Shown: positions 44,301 through 53,950, numbered from the stretch's first letter. The stretch: 64,000 bases of DNA from Alicyclobacillaceae bacterium I2511 (GCA_003584005.1 QXHL01000003.1:1-64000), one strand, 5' to 3'. A program made the numbers and translations. Notes: a model not told the origin generated them from the letters alone.

Positions 44301-44756
44301 GGAAAAGACCCTGGCAATTCCGTAGGACTCCAATTCCTCCATCTCTTCTGCGACAATGACACCACCCCCGCCGCCAAAAATACGGATATGGCCTGCCCCT
44401 TGTTCACGTAAGAGGTCGTACATGTACTTAAAAAATTCCATGTGTCCACCCTGGTAAGAACTAATAGCGATTCCGTCCGCATCCTCCTGTATCGCCGTAG
44501 TAACAATTTCCTGTACGGAGCGATTGTGGCCCAAGTGTATCACCTCGGCCCCAGAACTTTGTAAAATTCTCCTCATAATATTAATGGAGGCGTCATGGCC
44601 ATCGAACAAACTGGAGGCAGTGACAAAACGCAAAGTTCGGCTTGCACGATACGGTTCCTTTTCCTGACTGGCTGTAAAATCAAAAACCGTTTTTACATCC
44701 ACTTGCGACTCCGTCGATAAGCTGCCCTCAGACGTGCTAAAAACGTCCCTATCCAT
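41388..44756 (-). CDS. icmF: Fused isobutyryl-CoA mutase (IcmF)
   Basis: A 1122-residue adenosylcobalamin enzyme that interconverts isobutyryl-CoA and n-butyryl-CoA (some members also isovaleryl/pivalyl-CoA), fused to its own G-protein chaperone. The order is diagnostic: an N-terminal B12-binding domain with DGHDAS (52-57), a MeaI-type GTPase with P-loop GTGGAGKS (234-241) and VNKFD, then the substrate-binding mutase barrel to the C-terminus. The ATG at 44756 follows GGGAGGAATT; the frame extends 15 codons upstream without a ribosome site. It lies 45 nt downstream of the tetR gene and is likely cotranscribed with it. A clear terminator follows. Confidence 0.93.
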   Translation of the reverse strand: MDRDVFSTSEGSLSTESQVDVKTVFDFTASQEKEPYRASRTLRFVTASSLFDGHDASINIMRRILQSSGAEVIHLGHNRSVQEIVTTAIQEDADGIAISSYQGGHMEFFKYMYDLLREQGAGHIRIFGGGGGVIVAEEMEELESYGIARVFSPADGQKMGLQGMINEMLRQCDRPKDLGIEELIADLRVSEPRAIAKVITFAEAKHELPVAHYGDVMAAVKERAGFVPVVGITGTGGAGKSSLTDELVRRFLFDFPDMSIAILSVDPSRQKTGGALLGDRIRMNSIYSPHVYMRSLATRQSHSELSAAIQEAMDVVRAAGFDLILVETSGIGQGNAQVAEIADIAVYVMTAEFGAPSQLEKIDMLDYADLIVVNKFDRRGAEDALHHVQKQVQRNRNAFSSRPEEMPVYGTVASQFNDSGTNRFYQALVQAIRDKMAAFPESHESAGDIQKSVTGIIPGDRVQYLQEIVQTVRAYHQRVQHQEDLARQAFQLWGALATLNKTQPMPDTSASFQDTPTTVLQKLYDQTWNQMDHDAKLILDEWQRKRARYEGEEFVTRVRNQEIRQPLFTVSLSGTRIPRVILPNFQDWGEIVRWSMEENVPGEFPFTAGVFSLRRADEEPRRQFAGEGTPERTNRRFHYLSKNDPAKRLSTAFDSVTLYGEDPDERPDIYGKIGESGVSICTLEDMEKLYGGFDLCDPNTSVSMTINGPAPEILAMYMNTAIRQQVRRFVEQTGHSPDSNEYTQLQEQTLFKVRGTVQADILKEDQGQNTCIFSTEFALRMMGDIQQYFIEHHVRNYYSVSISGYHIAEAGANPLTQLAFTLANAFTYVEYYLSRGMKVDDFAQNLSFFFSNGMDPEYTVIGRVARRIWSVVMKYKYGANERSQKLKYHIQTSGRSLHAQEIDFNDIRTTLQALIALNDNCNSLHTNAYDEAITTPTEESVRRAMAIQMIINREFGLTKNENSLQGSFIMEKLTDWVEEAVLAEFLRLNDRGGVLGAMELQYQRGKIQEESMYYEQLKHSGQLPIIGVNTFINPMTLEPGYVPQKIELARANKTEKDAQIENLRAFQEQHAQEVGPALERLQQVAKSGGNLFAELMETVQVASLGQITQALYEVGGRYRRNM

Positions 44757-44801
44757 AATGCAATTCCTCCCTTGTGACTGTGAACTCGTTCCACTTTTCA
44801 C

Positions 44802-45416
44802 TTAAACATCGCAGGCTTGCATCAGTCGCTCTGTTTGCCTAGCTGCAAAGTCTGTGAAACTCATGCTGCTTAAGGCCCAGCGTCGAAAAGCCCACATTTG
44901 TCCGGCCACCACAATATCATGTGCCAACAATGGCACATTCTTGATGCTTGTACGCAGAGACCCATCGTGAATTCCTTCTTGAAGCAAGTTTTCAAATACC
45001 CTTGTAATTTCAAATTCCTGGCGCAAAACTTCATGCAAAAATGGGGGGGACAACGACTTACTCTCTTGATAAATGAGCAGCACTTCATCCTGCATGCCGT
45101 CCATCACGCCAATAAAAGCTTGAATACTTTGGCGCAGGCGCTCTGCAGCAGGACCCTCGACAGCCAAACTCGCCTTCAATTGTTGTAGAATAGTTTGATG
45201 AATGTGCTGGCAAACCAAAAATAACACGTCTTCTTTAGAGGCCACGTATTCGTACAGAGCTCCTGTGGACAGTCCACTGGCTTTTGCAATGGCCCGCGTT
45301 GTGGTGCGGTGAAAACCCTTCTCCGCAAACAACCCCACCGCCGCATGCACAATTTCTGACCTTCTTTGCCGGATGCGCTCCGGGTCTTTCACCTGACTGG
45401 AAATCGTGATGGTCAT
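44802..45416 (-). CDS. TetR-family regulator (FadR-like)
   Basis: A 204-residue TetR/AcrR repressor. The N-terminal helix-turn-helix (residues ~18-65, IVHAAVGLFAEKGFHRTTTRAIAKASGLSTGALYEYVASKEDVL) is canonical; the ligand domain resembles fatty-acid-responsive FadR regulators. It is first in an operon with icmF, and a palindrome in its own upstream region suggests autoregulation. It probably senses long-chain or branched acyl-CoA and controls icmF; control of fadNAE is possible but that operon carries a different palindrome. Confidence 0.87.
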   Translation of the reverse strand: MTITISSQVKDPERIRQRRSEIVHAAVGLFAEKGFHRTTTRAIAKASGLSTGALYEYVASKEDVLFLVCQHIHQTILQQLKASLAVEGPAAERLRQSIQAFIGVMDGMQDEVLLIYQESKSLSPPFLHEVLRQEFEITRVFENLLQEGIHDGSLRTSIKNVPLLAHDIVVAGQMWAFRRWALSSMSFTDFAARQTERLMQACDV

Positions 45417-45431
45417 GGGAGACCCCCTATC

Positions 45432-45449
45432 TGACTGAGCGCTCGCTCA
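45432..45449. promoter_or_regulatory. FadR-like operator upstream of the tetR gene
   Basis: TGACTGAGCGCTCGCTCA is an 18-bp palindrome with two mismatched pairs, 15 nt before the tetR start. It resembles the Bacillus FadR box form TGAnTGA...TCAnTCA. Confidence 0.65.
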
Positions 45450-45588
45450 CTTCACTGTTATTGTATGAAAGCGATTGCCACGGTGTCAAGCGGCAGTTAG
45501 GCACGGACAGGGCATTATTCACACCGCTTGGGATGTGGTACACTGCGATTGAAAATTGTCCCGAACAGGGAATGGCAGGAGGAACCCC

Positions 45589-46467
45589 ATGTCTGAAGAA
45601 ACCTTACCCGCCCAGGCTACTGAATCAACCAGGCCGGAAATAGTTCTTGGGGCCAACGTATCCATTGCGAAAACCGGATTATTGGCTGCAATCCAAGAAA
45701 CCCTTAACTATAACGCGAATACCTACATGATTTATACGCGCAGTAACCGTGGCGGAAAGGCACGGCCAATTTCTGAGTTTCATCGCGAAGAAGGCCTAGT
45801 CCTGATGCACGAACATGGAATTTTTGATCCAGTGGTCCATTTGTCCTACTTAGTGAACCTCGCCAGTCCAAAACAAGACACCTGGGAGTATGGCATCTCC
45901 ATCCTTAGCGAAGAAATTCAACGTGTCGAGTATTTGGGTTTCCAAACCATTGTCTTTCATCCAGGAAGCCATGTCGGACAGGGTGAAGACTACGCTATTC
46001 CAAGAATTGCAGAAGCTCTCAACGGGATTCTATCTGGCGAGGAAAAAATCACCCTGTGTTTAGAAACGATGGCGGGTGACGGTTCAAAGGTGGGTAATTC
46101 TTTGGAACAAATTGCGGACATCATTGCACGCGTTGAACATCAAGAAAAGCTCGGGGTATGTATGGATACCTGTCACAATTACAGTTTTGGGTATGACATT
46201 GTAAATCACTTCGACGAATTTTTAGAAAAATTTGATCAAACCATTGGCCTAGACAGATTAAAATGCGCACACATCAACGATTCCAAGACGCCCTTTGGCT
46301 CCCACCGAGACCGTCATGCCAATATCGGCGAAGGTTCCATTGGTCTAGAAGCCTTGCGACATATTGTGCATCACCCGGTGTTGCGAGGCATTCCACAAAT
46401 TTTAGAAACTCCCGGTGGCAAGTATAAATCTGAAATCAGCTTGTTGCTCAATCCAGAACTACAGTAA
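45589..46467 (+). CDS. nfo: Deoxyribonuclease IV (endonuclease IV)
   Basis: A 292-residue AP endonuclease that cuts DNA 5' to abasic sites in base excision repair. The metal-binding motifs of the TIM barrel are present: FHPGSHVG, CLETMAG (Glu), MDTCHNYSFGYD, HINDSK, HRDRHANIGEGSIG, and ILETPGG at the end. An extra N-terminal segment of about 15 residues precedes the fold. GCAGGAGG lies just before the ATG at 45589. It is convergent with fadE. Confidence 0.92.
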   Translation: MSEETLPAQATESTRPEIVLGANVSIAKTGLLAAIQETLNYNANTYMIYTRSNRGGKARPISEFHREEGLVLMHEHGIFDPVVHLSYLVNLASPKQDTWEYGISILSEEIQRVEYLGFQTIVFHPGSHVGQGEDYAIPRIAEALNGILSGEEKITLCLETMAGDGSKVGNSLEQIADIIARVEHQEKLGVCMDTCHNYSFGYDIVNHFDEFLEKFDQTIGLDRLKCAHINDSKTPFGSHRDRHANIGEGSIGLEALRHIVHHPVLRGIPQILETPGGKYKSEISLLLNPELQ

Positions 46468-46484
46468 CCTTATGGAACAATGCA

Positions 46485-46525
46485 CAAGGTCAAGGGCTCT
46501 GTCTTGGACAAAGCTCTTGACCTTG
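46485..46525. terminator. Terminator between nfo and fadE
   Basis: CAAGGTCAAGGGCT / AGCTCTTGACCTTG (14 pairs including one G-U, 13-nt loop) between convergent genes. Flanking T-tracts are weak, but the stem is strong in both directions. Confidence 0.7.
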
Positions 46526-46560
46526 TCATGCAATTCACCGATTTACAGACTGCTTACAGC

Positions 46561-48333
46561 CTAAACCAGATAGCGCTCCGCAGCAATCACAGCCTGCGCA
46601 ATCTGACGTTTTTGGGTTTTGGCATTTATCGGTTCAACCCGGGTCAACTTACGCAACACCGCCAGTTGCGTTCGGAGCGTGTCCCCTTCTTCCATCGCAG
46701 CCAAAATGGCCTTAGCATGCCCCTCAATGCGACTAAGTGCCTCGCGTGAATAAACCTCTACCATGGCCACTTTCAAACTGGCCTCCTGACCACTGGCTAA
46801 TGCTTTTTTCGTTCGAAGCAGAGCACTTTCCAAGGCATAGACTTCTGTAATGATGTCCGCCAAATCTGCTAGAATTTCTTGCTCGTCTTTCAAGTTTTGC
46901 ATGTACTTTTGCACTGCAGTTCCGCCCACAAATAAAAATATTTTGCGGGCCATGTTCAAAATGTGATCCTCAACACCGAGGGGTTCTGTGGTATTCGCCA
47001 TCGGCATCATGCCCAACAACTCTTGCTGTAACCCCTGTGCAACCTGTAATAGTGGCAACTCGCCCTTGAATGCCTTGCGCAGCAACATATCCGGAATCAA
47101 CAGCCGATTAATTTCGTTAGTCCCTTCAAAAATTCGGTTGACACGAGAGTCCCTGTAGGCATGTTCCACATAATATTCCTGAACATATCCGTAGCCACCG
47201 TGAATTTGAACGCCCTCATCCGCCACAAAATCCAAAGCCTCCGAGCCATAAACTTTGTTCACCGAACACTCAAGCGCATATTCAGCAATAGCATTCGCCA
47301 CGGTTCGGCCATCCGGATGACCTCCCATCGCGTCTAAACGTCGATCAATTTCTCCGGTGGACCGATACACCATACTCTCCGTCACGTAACAACGCAGGTT
47401 CATGTCTGCAATTTTTTGTTGAATCAAAGGAAAATTAGCGATTTCTGTTTGAAACTGTTTCCTTGATTTGGCGTATTTTACGGTTGTTTGAATGACTTCT
47501 TTCATGCCACCAACACACCCAACCGCCAATTTATACCGTCCAATATTGAGAATATTAAAAGCAATCACATGTCCGCGACCAGGCTCACCCAATAGGTTTT
47601 TGACGGGCACCTGCACATCCTCTAAAATGAGTGAACGAGTGGAAGAGGCTTTAATTCCCATCTTTTTCTCCTCAGCCCCGGTGGAAACTCCGTCATACCC
47701 TCGTTCTACAATAAAGGCTGAGAACTTCTCCCCATCAATCTTTGCATAGACAATAAAAACATCCGCAAAGGCTGAGTTTGTAATAAACTGTTTGGTCCCA
47801 TTGAGCACATAGAACTGGCCATCCGCTGTTAGTTTTGCGGTGGTCTTGGCACCCAAGGCATCAGAACCAGACCCAGGTTCTGTCAAGGCATAGGCTGAAA
47901 TCCATTCGCCACTAGCAAGTTTCGGTAAGTAATGCTTTTTTTGATATTCGTTCCCAAAAAATACAATGGGTAGTGTGCCAATCCCAACATGTGCGCCATG
48001 ACTCAAAGCAAACGATCCACCCCGGCTGATATTTTCAGAAATAAGCGCCGAGGTCACCTTGTCTGCACCCAATCCATCGTATTCTTCAGGAACGTCTGCG
48101 GCAAGCAGTCCCAGTTCACCGGCCTTATGCAATAGTCGCACGGTCAAGTCCCAGTCTTGATGCTCTAGCGTATCTGCGTTGGGACGAATTTCCCCGTCTA
48201 CAAAAGCACGTGTGGTTTCTACAATCATCCGATGCTCCTGTGTAAAATCTTCCGGTGTAAAAATATCGTCTGGTGTGCTGGATTCAATCAAAAATGCTCC
48301 ACCTTGCACCAACTTTATTGGATCTGTCCCCAT
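46561..48333 (-). CDS. fadE: Acyl-CoA dehydrogenase FadE
   Basis: A 590-residue FAD-dependent acyl-CoA dehydrogenase, first step of fatty acid beta-oxidation. N-terminal helices, a middle beta domain (YALTEPGSGSDALG, FITNSAFADV) and the C-terminal helical domain with the signature IHGGYGYVQEYYVEHAYRDSRVNRIFEGTNEI are seen; the extra ~180 residues past the core are typical of Bacillus FadE (594 residues). The ATG at 48333 follows AAAGGAG. It is the third gene of fadN-fadA-fadE, separated from fadA by 146 nt that contain a tandem repeat. Confidence 0.93.
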   Translation of the reverse strand: MGTDPIKLVQGGAFLIESSTPDDIFTPEDFTQEHRMIVETTRAFVDGEIRPNADTLEHQDWDLTVRLLHKAGELGLLAADVPEEYDGLGADKVTSALISENISRGGSFALSHGAHVGIGTLPIVFFGNEYQKKHYLPKLASGEWISAYALTEPGSGSDALGAKTTAKLTADGQFYVLNGTKQFITNSAFADVFIVYAKIDGEKFSAFIVERGYDGVSTGAEEKKMGIKASSTRSLILEDVQVPVKNLLGEPGRGHVIAFNILNIGRYKLAVGCVGGMKEVIQTTVKYAKSRKQFQTEIANFPLIQQKIADMNLRCYVTESMVYRSTGEIDRRLDAMGGHPDGRTVANAIAEYALECSVNKVYGSEALDFVADEGVQIHGGYGYVQEYYVEHAYRDSRVNRIFEGTNEINRLLIPDMLLRKAFKGELPLLQVAQGLQQELLGMMPMANTTEPLGVEDHILNMARKIFLFVGGTAVQKYMQNLKDEQEILADLADIITEVYALESALLRTKKALASGQEASLKVAMVEVYSREALSRIEGHAKAILAAMEEGDTLRTQLAVLRKLTRVEPINAKTQKRQIAQAVIAAERYLV

Positions 48334-48359
48334 AAAAAACACTCCTTTATGGATGAAAG

Positions 48360-48404
48360 TTGCAATGATAGAAGTTGTAATGATAGAAGTTGTAATGATA
48401 GGAA
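48360..48404. repeat. 15-bp tandem repeat, three copies, between fadA and fadE
   Basis: TTGTAATGATAGAAG occurs three times in a row: copy 1 has one difference and copy 3 two. It ends 27 nt upstream of the fadE start, just beyond its ribosome site, so copy number might affect fadE translation. Confidence 0.9.
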
Positions 48405-48479
48405 TTGCACTCGTGACTACAACCTATGCGCCCCTACGTACCGTTAATGCAACCGAAAATTTTTTCGGACGCGTTCCCA

Positions 48480-49658
48480 TTACAACCGTTCAAACACGCC
48501 TGCTGCACCCATACCGCCGCCAATGCACATGGTCACAAGTCCAAAGCGGCCATCTCTCCGTTCCAATTCATTAAGAATCGATACGGTTAACCGAGCTCCG
48601 GTACAACCCAGCGGATGTCCCAAGGCGATGGCCCCTCCGTTGACATTCACTCTTTCTTCATTCATCCCCAAAGTACGGATAACATGTAAGGACTGGGAAG
48701 CAAACGCTTCATTTAGTTCAATCACGTCGATATCCTGTAAACCCACTCCAGCCAGTTTAAGGGCTTTCGGTACCGCTTCAATCGGGCCCACACCCATGAT
48801 TTCCGGATCCACTCCAGCGACCGCAAAAGACCGAAATGCAGCTAACGGTTTGAGGCCAAGTTCCCGCGCACGGTCTCTGGACATGACCATAACCGCTGCA
48901 GCACCATCGCTCGTTTGCGAAGAGTTGCCCGCTGTCACGGTCCCTGTGGTGGAAAAGGCAGGTTTCAATTTGGCCAAGGCGGCCAAAGTGGTGTCTGCTC
49001 TCACCCCCTCATCTGTGTCAAATACCCGTTCCTTCGTAACCAATTGATTGTTTTCATCCACAAAGGTCTCCCGAAATGTCACGGGAACAATTTCGTCTTT
49101 AAATTTCCCTGCCCCAATTGCGGACAAAGCCAGTTGATGGGACCGCAGTGCAAATTTGTCTTGATCTTCCCGGGTGATTCCAAAACGTTTGGCAACTTCT
49201 TCTGCCGTTAATCCCATCGGCATATACACACCAGATTGGTGTTCCATAAGATAAGGATTAGGTGCCATATTGTAACCCGTCATGGGAACCATGCTCATCG
49301 TTTCTACACCGCCAGCCACCATTACATCCGCCATGCCGGACATGATTTGACCCGCTGCGATGGCGATGCTCTGTAAACCGGACGAGCAAAAACGGTTGAC
49401 AGTCATTCCAGGTACCGAGGTCGGCAAGCCGGCCCGTAAAGCGACAATTCGCGCCACGTTCATTCCTTGTTCCGCTTCAGGCATGGCGCAGCCCAGTACG
49501 ACATCCTCCACATCTTCTGCGAAAACTTGTGGCACCCGTCGAAACAGGTCCTGCAATACGAAGGCCCCTAAATCGTCTGGACGGGTATTCCGTAGTGATC
49601 CTTTAGATCCCTTGCCAATTGCAGTGCGGGCGCCCGCCACAATGACCGCTTCCCTCAC
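48480..49658 (-). CDS. fadA: Acetyl-CoA acyltransferase (3-ketoacyl-CoA thiolase) FadA
   Basis: A 392-residue thiolase, last step of beta-oxidation. The active sites are NRFCSSGLQ (acyl-accepting Cys), [23 protein letters not shown] (His) and MCIGGGMG (second Cys). The GTG start at 49658 follows GAGGAGG by eight nucleotides. It sits between fadN and fadE as in B. subtilis fadNAE. Confidence 0.94.
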   Translation of the reverse strand: MREAVIVAGARTAIGKGSKGSLRNTRPDDLGAFVLQDLFRRVPQVFAEDVEDVVLGCAMPEAEQGMNVARIVALRAGLPTSVPGMTVNRFCSSGLQSIAIAAGQIMSGMADVMVAGGVETMSMVPMTGYNMAPNPYLMEHQSGVYMPMGLTAEEVAKRFGITREDQDKFALRSHQLALSAIGAGKFKDEIVPVTFRETFVDENNQLVTKERVFDTDEGVRADTTLAALAKLKPAFSTTGTVTAGNSSQTSDGAAAVMVMSRDRARELGLKPLAAFRSFAVAGVDPEIMGVGPIEAVPKALKLAGVGLQDIDVIELNEAFASQSLHVIRTLGMNEERVNVNGGAIALGHPLGCTGARLTVSILNELERRDGRFGLVTMCIGGGMGAAGVFERL

Positions 49659-49750
49659 AGTGTCAACCTCCTCAATCTATTACGGTAATATTCGGCCAAA
49701 CCGCTGGCCTAGCGAAAGTTTTGTCCCCCATAACAAAGCAAGTTTAGATT

Positions 49751-52162
49751 TCAGTTACGCAAAGGTTTTCCTGTAGTGAGCATGTGCTGCATACGTTGCT
49801 GAGTTTTTGGCTCACCAACAAGGCTAAGAAATGCCTCGCGCTCCAAGTCTAATAAATACTGTTCACTCACCAGGGTCCCTCGATGTGTCGTTCCACCAGT
49901 GAGAACTCGAATCAAGTGGTGGGCAATCTTCTCGTCGTAACTGGAAATATATCCCGATTGTTTCATTGAATTCACACCCGCCTTTAGCAAGGCTGCACCC
50001 CCCTCACCCACAACAGGAATGGGCTGGGGATGGCGGGGAAGGTAACCAGTTTTCACAAGCGATAACGCCACCTGTTTTGCGTCATACAACAGGTGTTCCG
50101 GATTCACAGTAACGCCATCTGCCGCCCGTAAATAACCTAAGTCCTGAGCGTTTCTGGCGCTTGTGGATACTTTTGCCAGAGCAATGTTTTCAAACGCCTT
50201 TTGTACAAATCCATCCAGCCTGGTTTCCACCCCATTGGGAACCCCCTCAATGGCACGCAACAGCATTTCCTTGTTGCCGCCCCCTCCGGGAATGAGGCCA
50301 ACACCTACTTCCACCAGACCCATATAGGTTTCGGCAGCAGCCTGTACTCTGTCTGCTGGGAAACACATTTCTGCGCCACCGCCTAAAGTCATGGCAAAGG
50401 GTGCCGCAACCACCGGTTTTGGCAAATACTTCAGGGTTAAAGCTGCTTGCTGGAACTGATGAACAATTTGGTTTAGCTCATCCCAATTCTCGTCCTGGGC
50501 TTCCATCAGCATCAACATCAAGTTGGCACCGACACAAAAATTGCTGCCCTGATTGCCAAGGATGAGGGCATCCCAATTTTTCAACACTTCCTTGGCCGCA
50601 ATGTCCACCATCTGAATGATATCTGCACCAATGGCCTGTTTGGGAGAATGAAACTCGAGACAAACCACACCATCCCCTAGGTCTACCAGACTGGCGCCTG
50701 CATTTTTTCGAATCGTCTTGCCTTGCTCCTGCAAACGTTGCAAAGAAAGGTAGCGTTCTGACTCGGGATATTGTGCAAACCGCCCATCCCCAGTATAAAA
50801 TAGGGATTTTTGACCCAATGGCCGTTGATAAAAACTCTTTTGACCATTGACCAGCAGATCTTCCACAAAACTGGGGATTTTCTCCCCTTCTTCACGCATC
50901 CGTGCCACTGATTTTTCCAAACCTATGGCATCCCAGGTTTCATAAGGTCCAAGGTCCCAGTTAAATCCCCACTTCATCGCATTGTCCACAGCCACAATAT
51001 CATCGGCAATTTCAAATTGTTTTTCCGCTGTGTATAACAGAGTGCGTTTGAGAATTTGCCAGGCAAATTGAGCTGCAGCATCTTTCCCGTAAACCAAGGC
51101 CTGCAGTTTTTGAGCGATTCCCGGTGCAGATTTGGCTGCCTCTAGACTTGACGATTTTAGTTTTTTTCGCGGATGGTACTCCATGGAAGTCAGGTCTAAT
51201 CCAAAAATTTGTTTGCCTTCGGGGGTTTTCTCCCGCTTGAAAAATCCCTGTCCTGACTTTTCTCCCAGCCATCCTTTGGCAACCATTTGATTCAAATAGT
51301 CGGGGACAGCAAAGGCAGCTTTTTCGGTAGCATTCGTGAGAGCTGCCTGCACATTCTCAGCGACATGCACCATAGTGTCCAATCCCACCAAATCGAGGGT
51401 GCGGAAGGTAGCACTTTTAGGCCGTCCCATGATACGTCCCGTAATGGCATCCACTTCATCCACGCCCAAACCGAACTTCTCCATTTCCTGCATCGTCACT
51501 AACAGCCCATAGGTACCAATACGGTTGGCAATAAAGTTAGGCGTATCTTTAGCAACAACCACTCCTTTACCCAGCACCTGTTCCCCGAATTCCGCCATGT
51601 CCTTAATTAATTGCTGATTTGTTTCTTTACCAGGAATAATCTCCAAGAGTCTCATATAACGAGGGGGATTAAAAAAGTGTGTACCTAAAAAGCGTTGCTG
51701 GAAGTGGGGTGAGCGTCCTTCAACCAAATCCCCAATGGGAATTCCTGAGGTATTGGAGCTGACAATCGCATGGGGCGCAATGACAGATTCCACTTTGGCC
51801 AACAACTGACGCTTGATTTCTAAATTTTCTACGACGACCTCAATCACCCAATCGCACTCGGCCAAGCGAGGCAAATCGTCTTCGAAGTTGCCTGTTTCAA
51901 TTCTGTCCCCATCAGCAACACGGTAAAAAGCCCCTGGTTTAGCCCGTTTAGTAGCTGTCAATCCATTGCGTGCGATTCTGTTGCGCACTTGTGCAGTTGC
52001 CAAAGTCCATCCCTTGGCCACTTCCTCAGAAGTCAATTGGGTGGGGAGAATGTCCAACAACAAAACGGAGATGCCCACATTGGCCAGTTGTGCCGCAATA
52101 GCGGCACCCATGACGCCGGATCCAAGGACCGCTGCCTTGCGTATTTGCAGTGACACGTTCAC
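49751..52162 (-). CDS. fadN: Bifunctional 3-hydroxyacyl-CoA dehydrogenase / enoyl-CoA hydratase FadN
   Basis: An 803-residue multifunctional beta-oxidation enzyme. Residues 1-~390 are the NAD-dependent 3-hydroxyacyl-CoA dehydrogenase (VLGSGVMGAAIA, SSNTSGI, GTHFFNPPRYM, KDTPNFIANRIG), and the C-terminal part is a crotonase domain (GGGAEMCFPADRVQAAAETYMG). Length and order match B. subtilis FadN. Two in-frame GTG codons, 52162 and 52156, both lie close to AGGAGG; the ATG codon further upstream is unlikely. It is first in fadNAE and preceded by a TetR-type palindrome. Confidence 0.94.
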   Translation of the reverse strand: MNVSLQIRKAAVLGSGVMGAAIAAQLANVGISVLLLDILPTQLTSEEVAKGWTLATAQVRNRIARNGLTATKRAKPGAFYRVADGDRIETGNFEDDLPRLAECDWVIEVVVENLEIKRQLLAKVESVIAPHAIVSSNTSGIPIGDLVEGRSPHFQQRFLGTHFFNPPRYMRLLEIIPGKETNQQLIKDMAEFGEQVLGKGVVVAKDTPNFIANRIGTYGLLVTMQEMEKFGLGVDEVDAITGRIMGRPKSATFRTLDLVGLDTMVHVAENVQAALTNATEKAAFAVPDYLNQMVAKGWLGEKSGQGFFKREKTPEGKQIFGLDLTSMEYHPRKKLKSSSLEAAKSAPGIAQKLQALVYGKDAAAQFAWQILKRTLLYTAEKQFEIADDIVAVDNAMKWGFNWDLGPYETWDAIGLEKSVARMREEGEKIPSFVEDLLVNGQKSFYQRPLGQKSLFYTGDGRFAQYPESERYLSLQRLQEQGKTIRKNAGASLVDLGDGVVCLEFHSPKQAIGADIIQMVDIAAKEVLKNWDALILGNQGSNFCVGANLMLMLMEAQDENWDELNQIVHQFQQAALTLKYLPKPVVAAPFAMTLGGGAEMCFPADRVQAAAETYMGLVEVGVGLIPGGGGNKEMLLRAIEGVPNGVETRLDGFVQKAFENIALAKVSTSARNAQDLGYLRAADGVTVNPEHLLYDAKQVALSLVKTGYLPRHPQPIPVVGEGGAALLKAGVNSMKQSGYISSYDEKIAHHLIRVLTGGTTHRGTLVSEQYLLDLEREAFLSLVGEPKTQQRMQHMLTTGKPLRN

Positions 52163-52192
52163 AAAACCTCCTGATTCCGGTGGATATCTTAG

Positions 52193-52208
52193 TACCAACC
52201 GGTCGGTA
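52193..52208. promoter_or_regulatory. TetR-type operator upstream of fadNAE
   Basis: TACCAACCGGTCGGTA is a 16-bp palindrome with one mismatched pair, 31 nt before the fadN start. It is unlike the palindrome before the tetR gene, so a second regulator probably controls fadNAE. The sequence fits an ACCnACCGGTnGGT form bound by other TetR-family regulators. Confidence 0.65.
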
Positions 52209-52294
52209 GATTGTTGACTAATCTTATCATATCAAAATGGGGACCATTTGAATAGCCCCCATTTTCGCTCCGTCCAATTTTGTTTGGACACCGG

Positions 52295-53242
52295 TCACAT
52301 CAAATCCACGGGAACGGCGTCCCGCAGTTGTTGCACTTGCTCCGAGAATGCCTGTTGCAAACGATTGGTAATCGGTCCCGAGCCAGGGCCTGACCACACA
52401 ATACGCGTATCTTTTAGTGCCGGCAATAACGTCCCTGGAATAATCTGTGAAGCACTGTGTAAATCACTTTCTCCTTGGTTATCTACTAGAATCTTGGCAA
52501 CGCCCGCAACTTCTGCAGAAGAACTGGTGATAAACACCTCATCTGCCACAGGTACGCGTTGCCAGACAACCGGTTCTTCTGCCACAGCAATATTCAAACG
52601 AGCCGCAAGTTTCAGAACAAATTGGCGTGTAATCCCGTTTAGGATGTGTCGATTTGCTGGAGCCGTGTAGAGGGTGTGCTGAAACACAAACCATACATTG
52701 CTCGATCCGCCCTCAGTCACCCTGCCACCTCGAACAAACAGGGCCTCGTCTGCCCCGTTGCGATGTGCCAACTCTTTCGCCAAAACATTTGGTAACAAGT
52801 TGATGGATTTAACCCAAACGTTGGTCCATCGCTCATCTGGTCTGGCCAGCAGGGTTAGGCCCTGTGAATTTCCCTTTATCAAGATTCGAGGATACACCGT
52901 CAAACTAATCCTTGGCTGAGAGGTATCCGGAAATACATGAATTCTTCGCGTTGCACCGCGGGTCACCTGCCAATACACGGCTGCCTCGGACTCGCCGCTA
53001 CGGCGTACGGCCTCGTTAATTAGTTGAGTCCACTCCGCCGCCGTGTGTGGATTAGATATTCCAATCGCGGCAAGACCCTTTTCCAATCGCTGTAAGTGTG
53101 CCTGTAACAGAAAGGGCCTACCCCCATAAATTTGTACAAACTCATAGATTCCATCGCCAAACTGATGTCCCCGTTCTTCAATAGGTACCTGTGGGCTGTC
53201 TAGTTGTACAAACTGCCCATTATAAAATCCAATCGCAGTCAT
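52295..53242 (-). CDS. dat: D-amino-acid transaminase (class IV aminotransferase)
   Basis: A 315-residue PLP enzyme of fold type IV. FYNGQFV...PIEERGHQFGDGIYEFV is the Dat start, VKSINLLPNVLAKELA holds the PLP lysine, and EGGSSNVWFV with GITR binds the phosphate. D-alanine transaminase makes D-glutamate for peptidoglycan. It is about 30 residues longer at the C-terminus than the ~282-residue Bacillus enzymes. A branched-chain or 4-amino-4-deoxychorismate lyase role is less likely. The ATG at 53242 follows GAGGGAAG. Confidence 0.85.
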   Translation of the reverse strand: MTAIGFYNGQFVQLDSPQVPIEERGHQFGDGIYEFVQIYGGRPFLLQAHLQRLEKGLAAIGISNPHTAAEWTQLINEAVRRSGESEAAVYWQVTRGATRRIHVFPDTSQPRISLTVYPRILIKGNSQGLTLLARPDERWTNVWVKSINLLPNVLAKELAHRNGADEALFVRGGRVTEGGSSNVWFVFQHTLYTAPANRHILNGITRQFVLKLAARLNIAVAEEPVVWQRVPVADEVFITSSSAEVAGVAKILVDNQGESDLHSASQIIPGTLLPALKDTRIVWSGPGSGPITNRLQQAFSEQVQQLRDAVPVDLM

Positions 53243-53325
53243 TTGTCTTCCCTCTTTTCTCTTCAGGCTACCCAAATTTTTGAGCCATCCAGGTACACAG
53301 GAGGGGTATCAAGATCTTACTGGGG

Positions 53326-53374
53326 CGGCATTCCCTTGCCAGGGATTTAATGTTCCCCTGGCAAGGGAATGCCG
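53326..53374. repeat. 19-bp perfect inverted repeat
   Basis: CGGCATTCCCTTGCCAGGG pairs base for base with its complement 11 nt later. On the plus strand it is followed, 11 nt on, by TATTTTTT. It lies between two minus-strand genes, 71 nt after the OsmC gene and upstream of dat, so it may end OsmC transcription despite lacking a T-tract on that strand. Confidence 0.85.
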
Positions 53375-53445
53375 TAGACCCTAGTATTTTTTAGAAGATG
53401 TATCCGGCTATGTCAGGCAAAATGGGTTAGTTGAAAACTATAGAA

Positions 53446-53880
53446 TCAAACTTCCTGCTGTGGAACAGAAACACCGTTCAGAATCAATTCCGTTGTAATA
53501 GGTGCCACCAATGAAGCGGAGGCAGAACAGTATTTCTCCTCGCTCAAACGAATGGCCCGCCAAATCTTTTTCGCTTCCAAGTCCCCCTTAACTTTGTAAA
53601 TGAGATGAATATTTGTATAGGCTTGCGGTTTTTCTTCGCGGCGCATCCCGACAGCCTCAATATTCAATTCTTCCAAGGGCTCCCGCATGCGTTCTAAAAT
53701 TAAAGATACATCTATTCCTGTGCAGCCAATCAATCCCATCAGCAACAACTCCATAGGGCGGGCTCCACTGTCATCCCCACCGTCCTCACGCTTAGAATCC
53801 ATGGTTATGGTATGCCCCGAAGGTCCAGTTGTGGTAAATCGTCGCTTTCCTTCCCACTGAGCAGTGACTTGCATCTCCAT
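53446..53880 (-). CDS. OsmC-family protein
   Basis: A 144-residue OsmC-fold protein. Relatives are hydroperoxide reductases using two cysteines; here MELLLMGLIGCTGIDVSLIL and EEKYCSASASL carry the two conserved positions (YhfA-type). It is probably a thiol-dependent peroxidase or acyl-binding relative. The ATG at 53880 follows GGGTGGGAAAAATTAT. The open frame continues upstream past a second ATG, but those residues are not OsmC-like. It follows the cupredoxin-like gene by 70 nt. Confidence 0.83.
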   Translation of the reverse strand: MEMQVTAQWEGKRRFTTTGPSGHTITMDSKREDGGDDSGARPMELLLMGLIGCTGIDVSLILERMREPLEELNIEAVGMRREEKPQAYTNIHLIYKVKGDLEAKKIWRAIRLSEEKYCSASASLVAPITTELILNGVSVPQQEV

Positions 53881-53950
53881 ATAATTTTTCCCACCCTTTC
53901 GCGCCCATTGTAACATATTCTGATGATATTCGCGGTAATCTTTTCCCATT

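Noticed and set aside
48523-49047. 174-codon frame antisense to fadA
   Set aside because: Opposite-strand shadow of the thiolase gene; its composition follows the thiolase codons.
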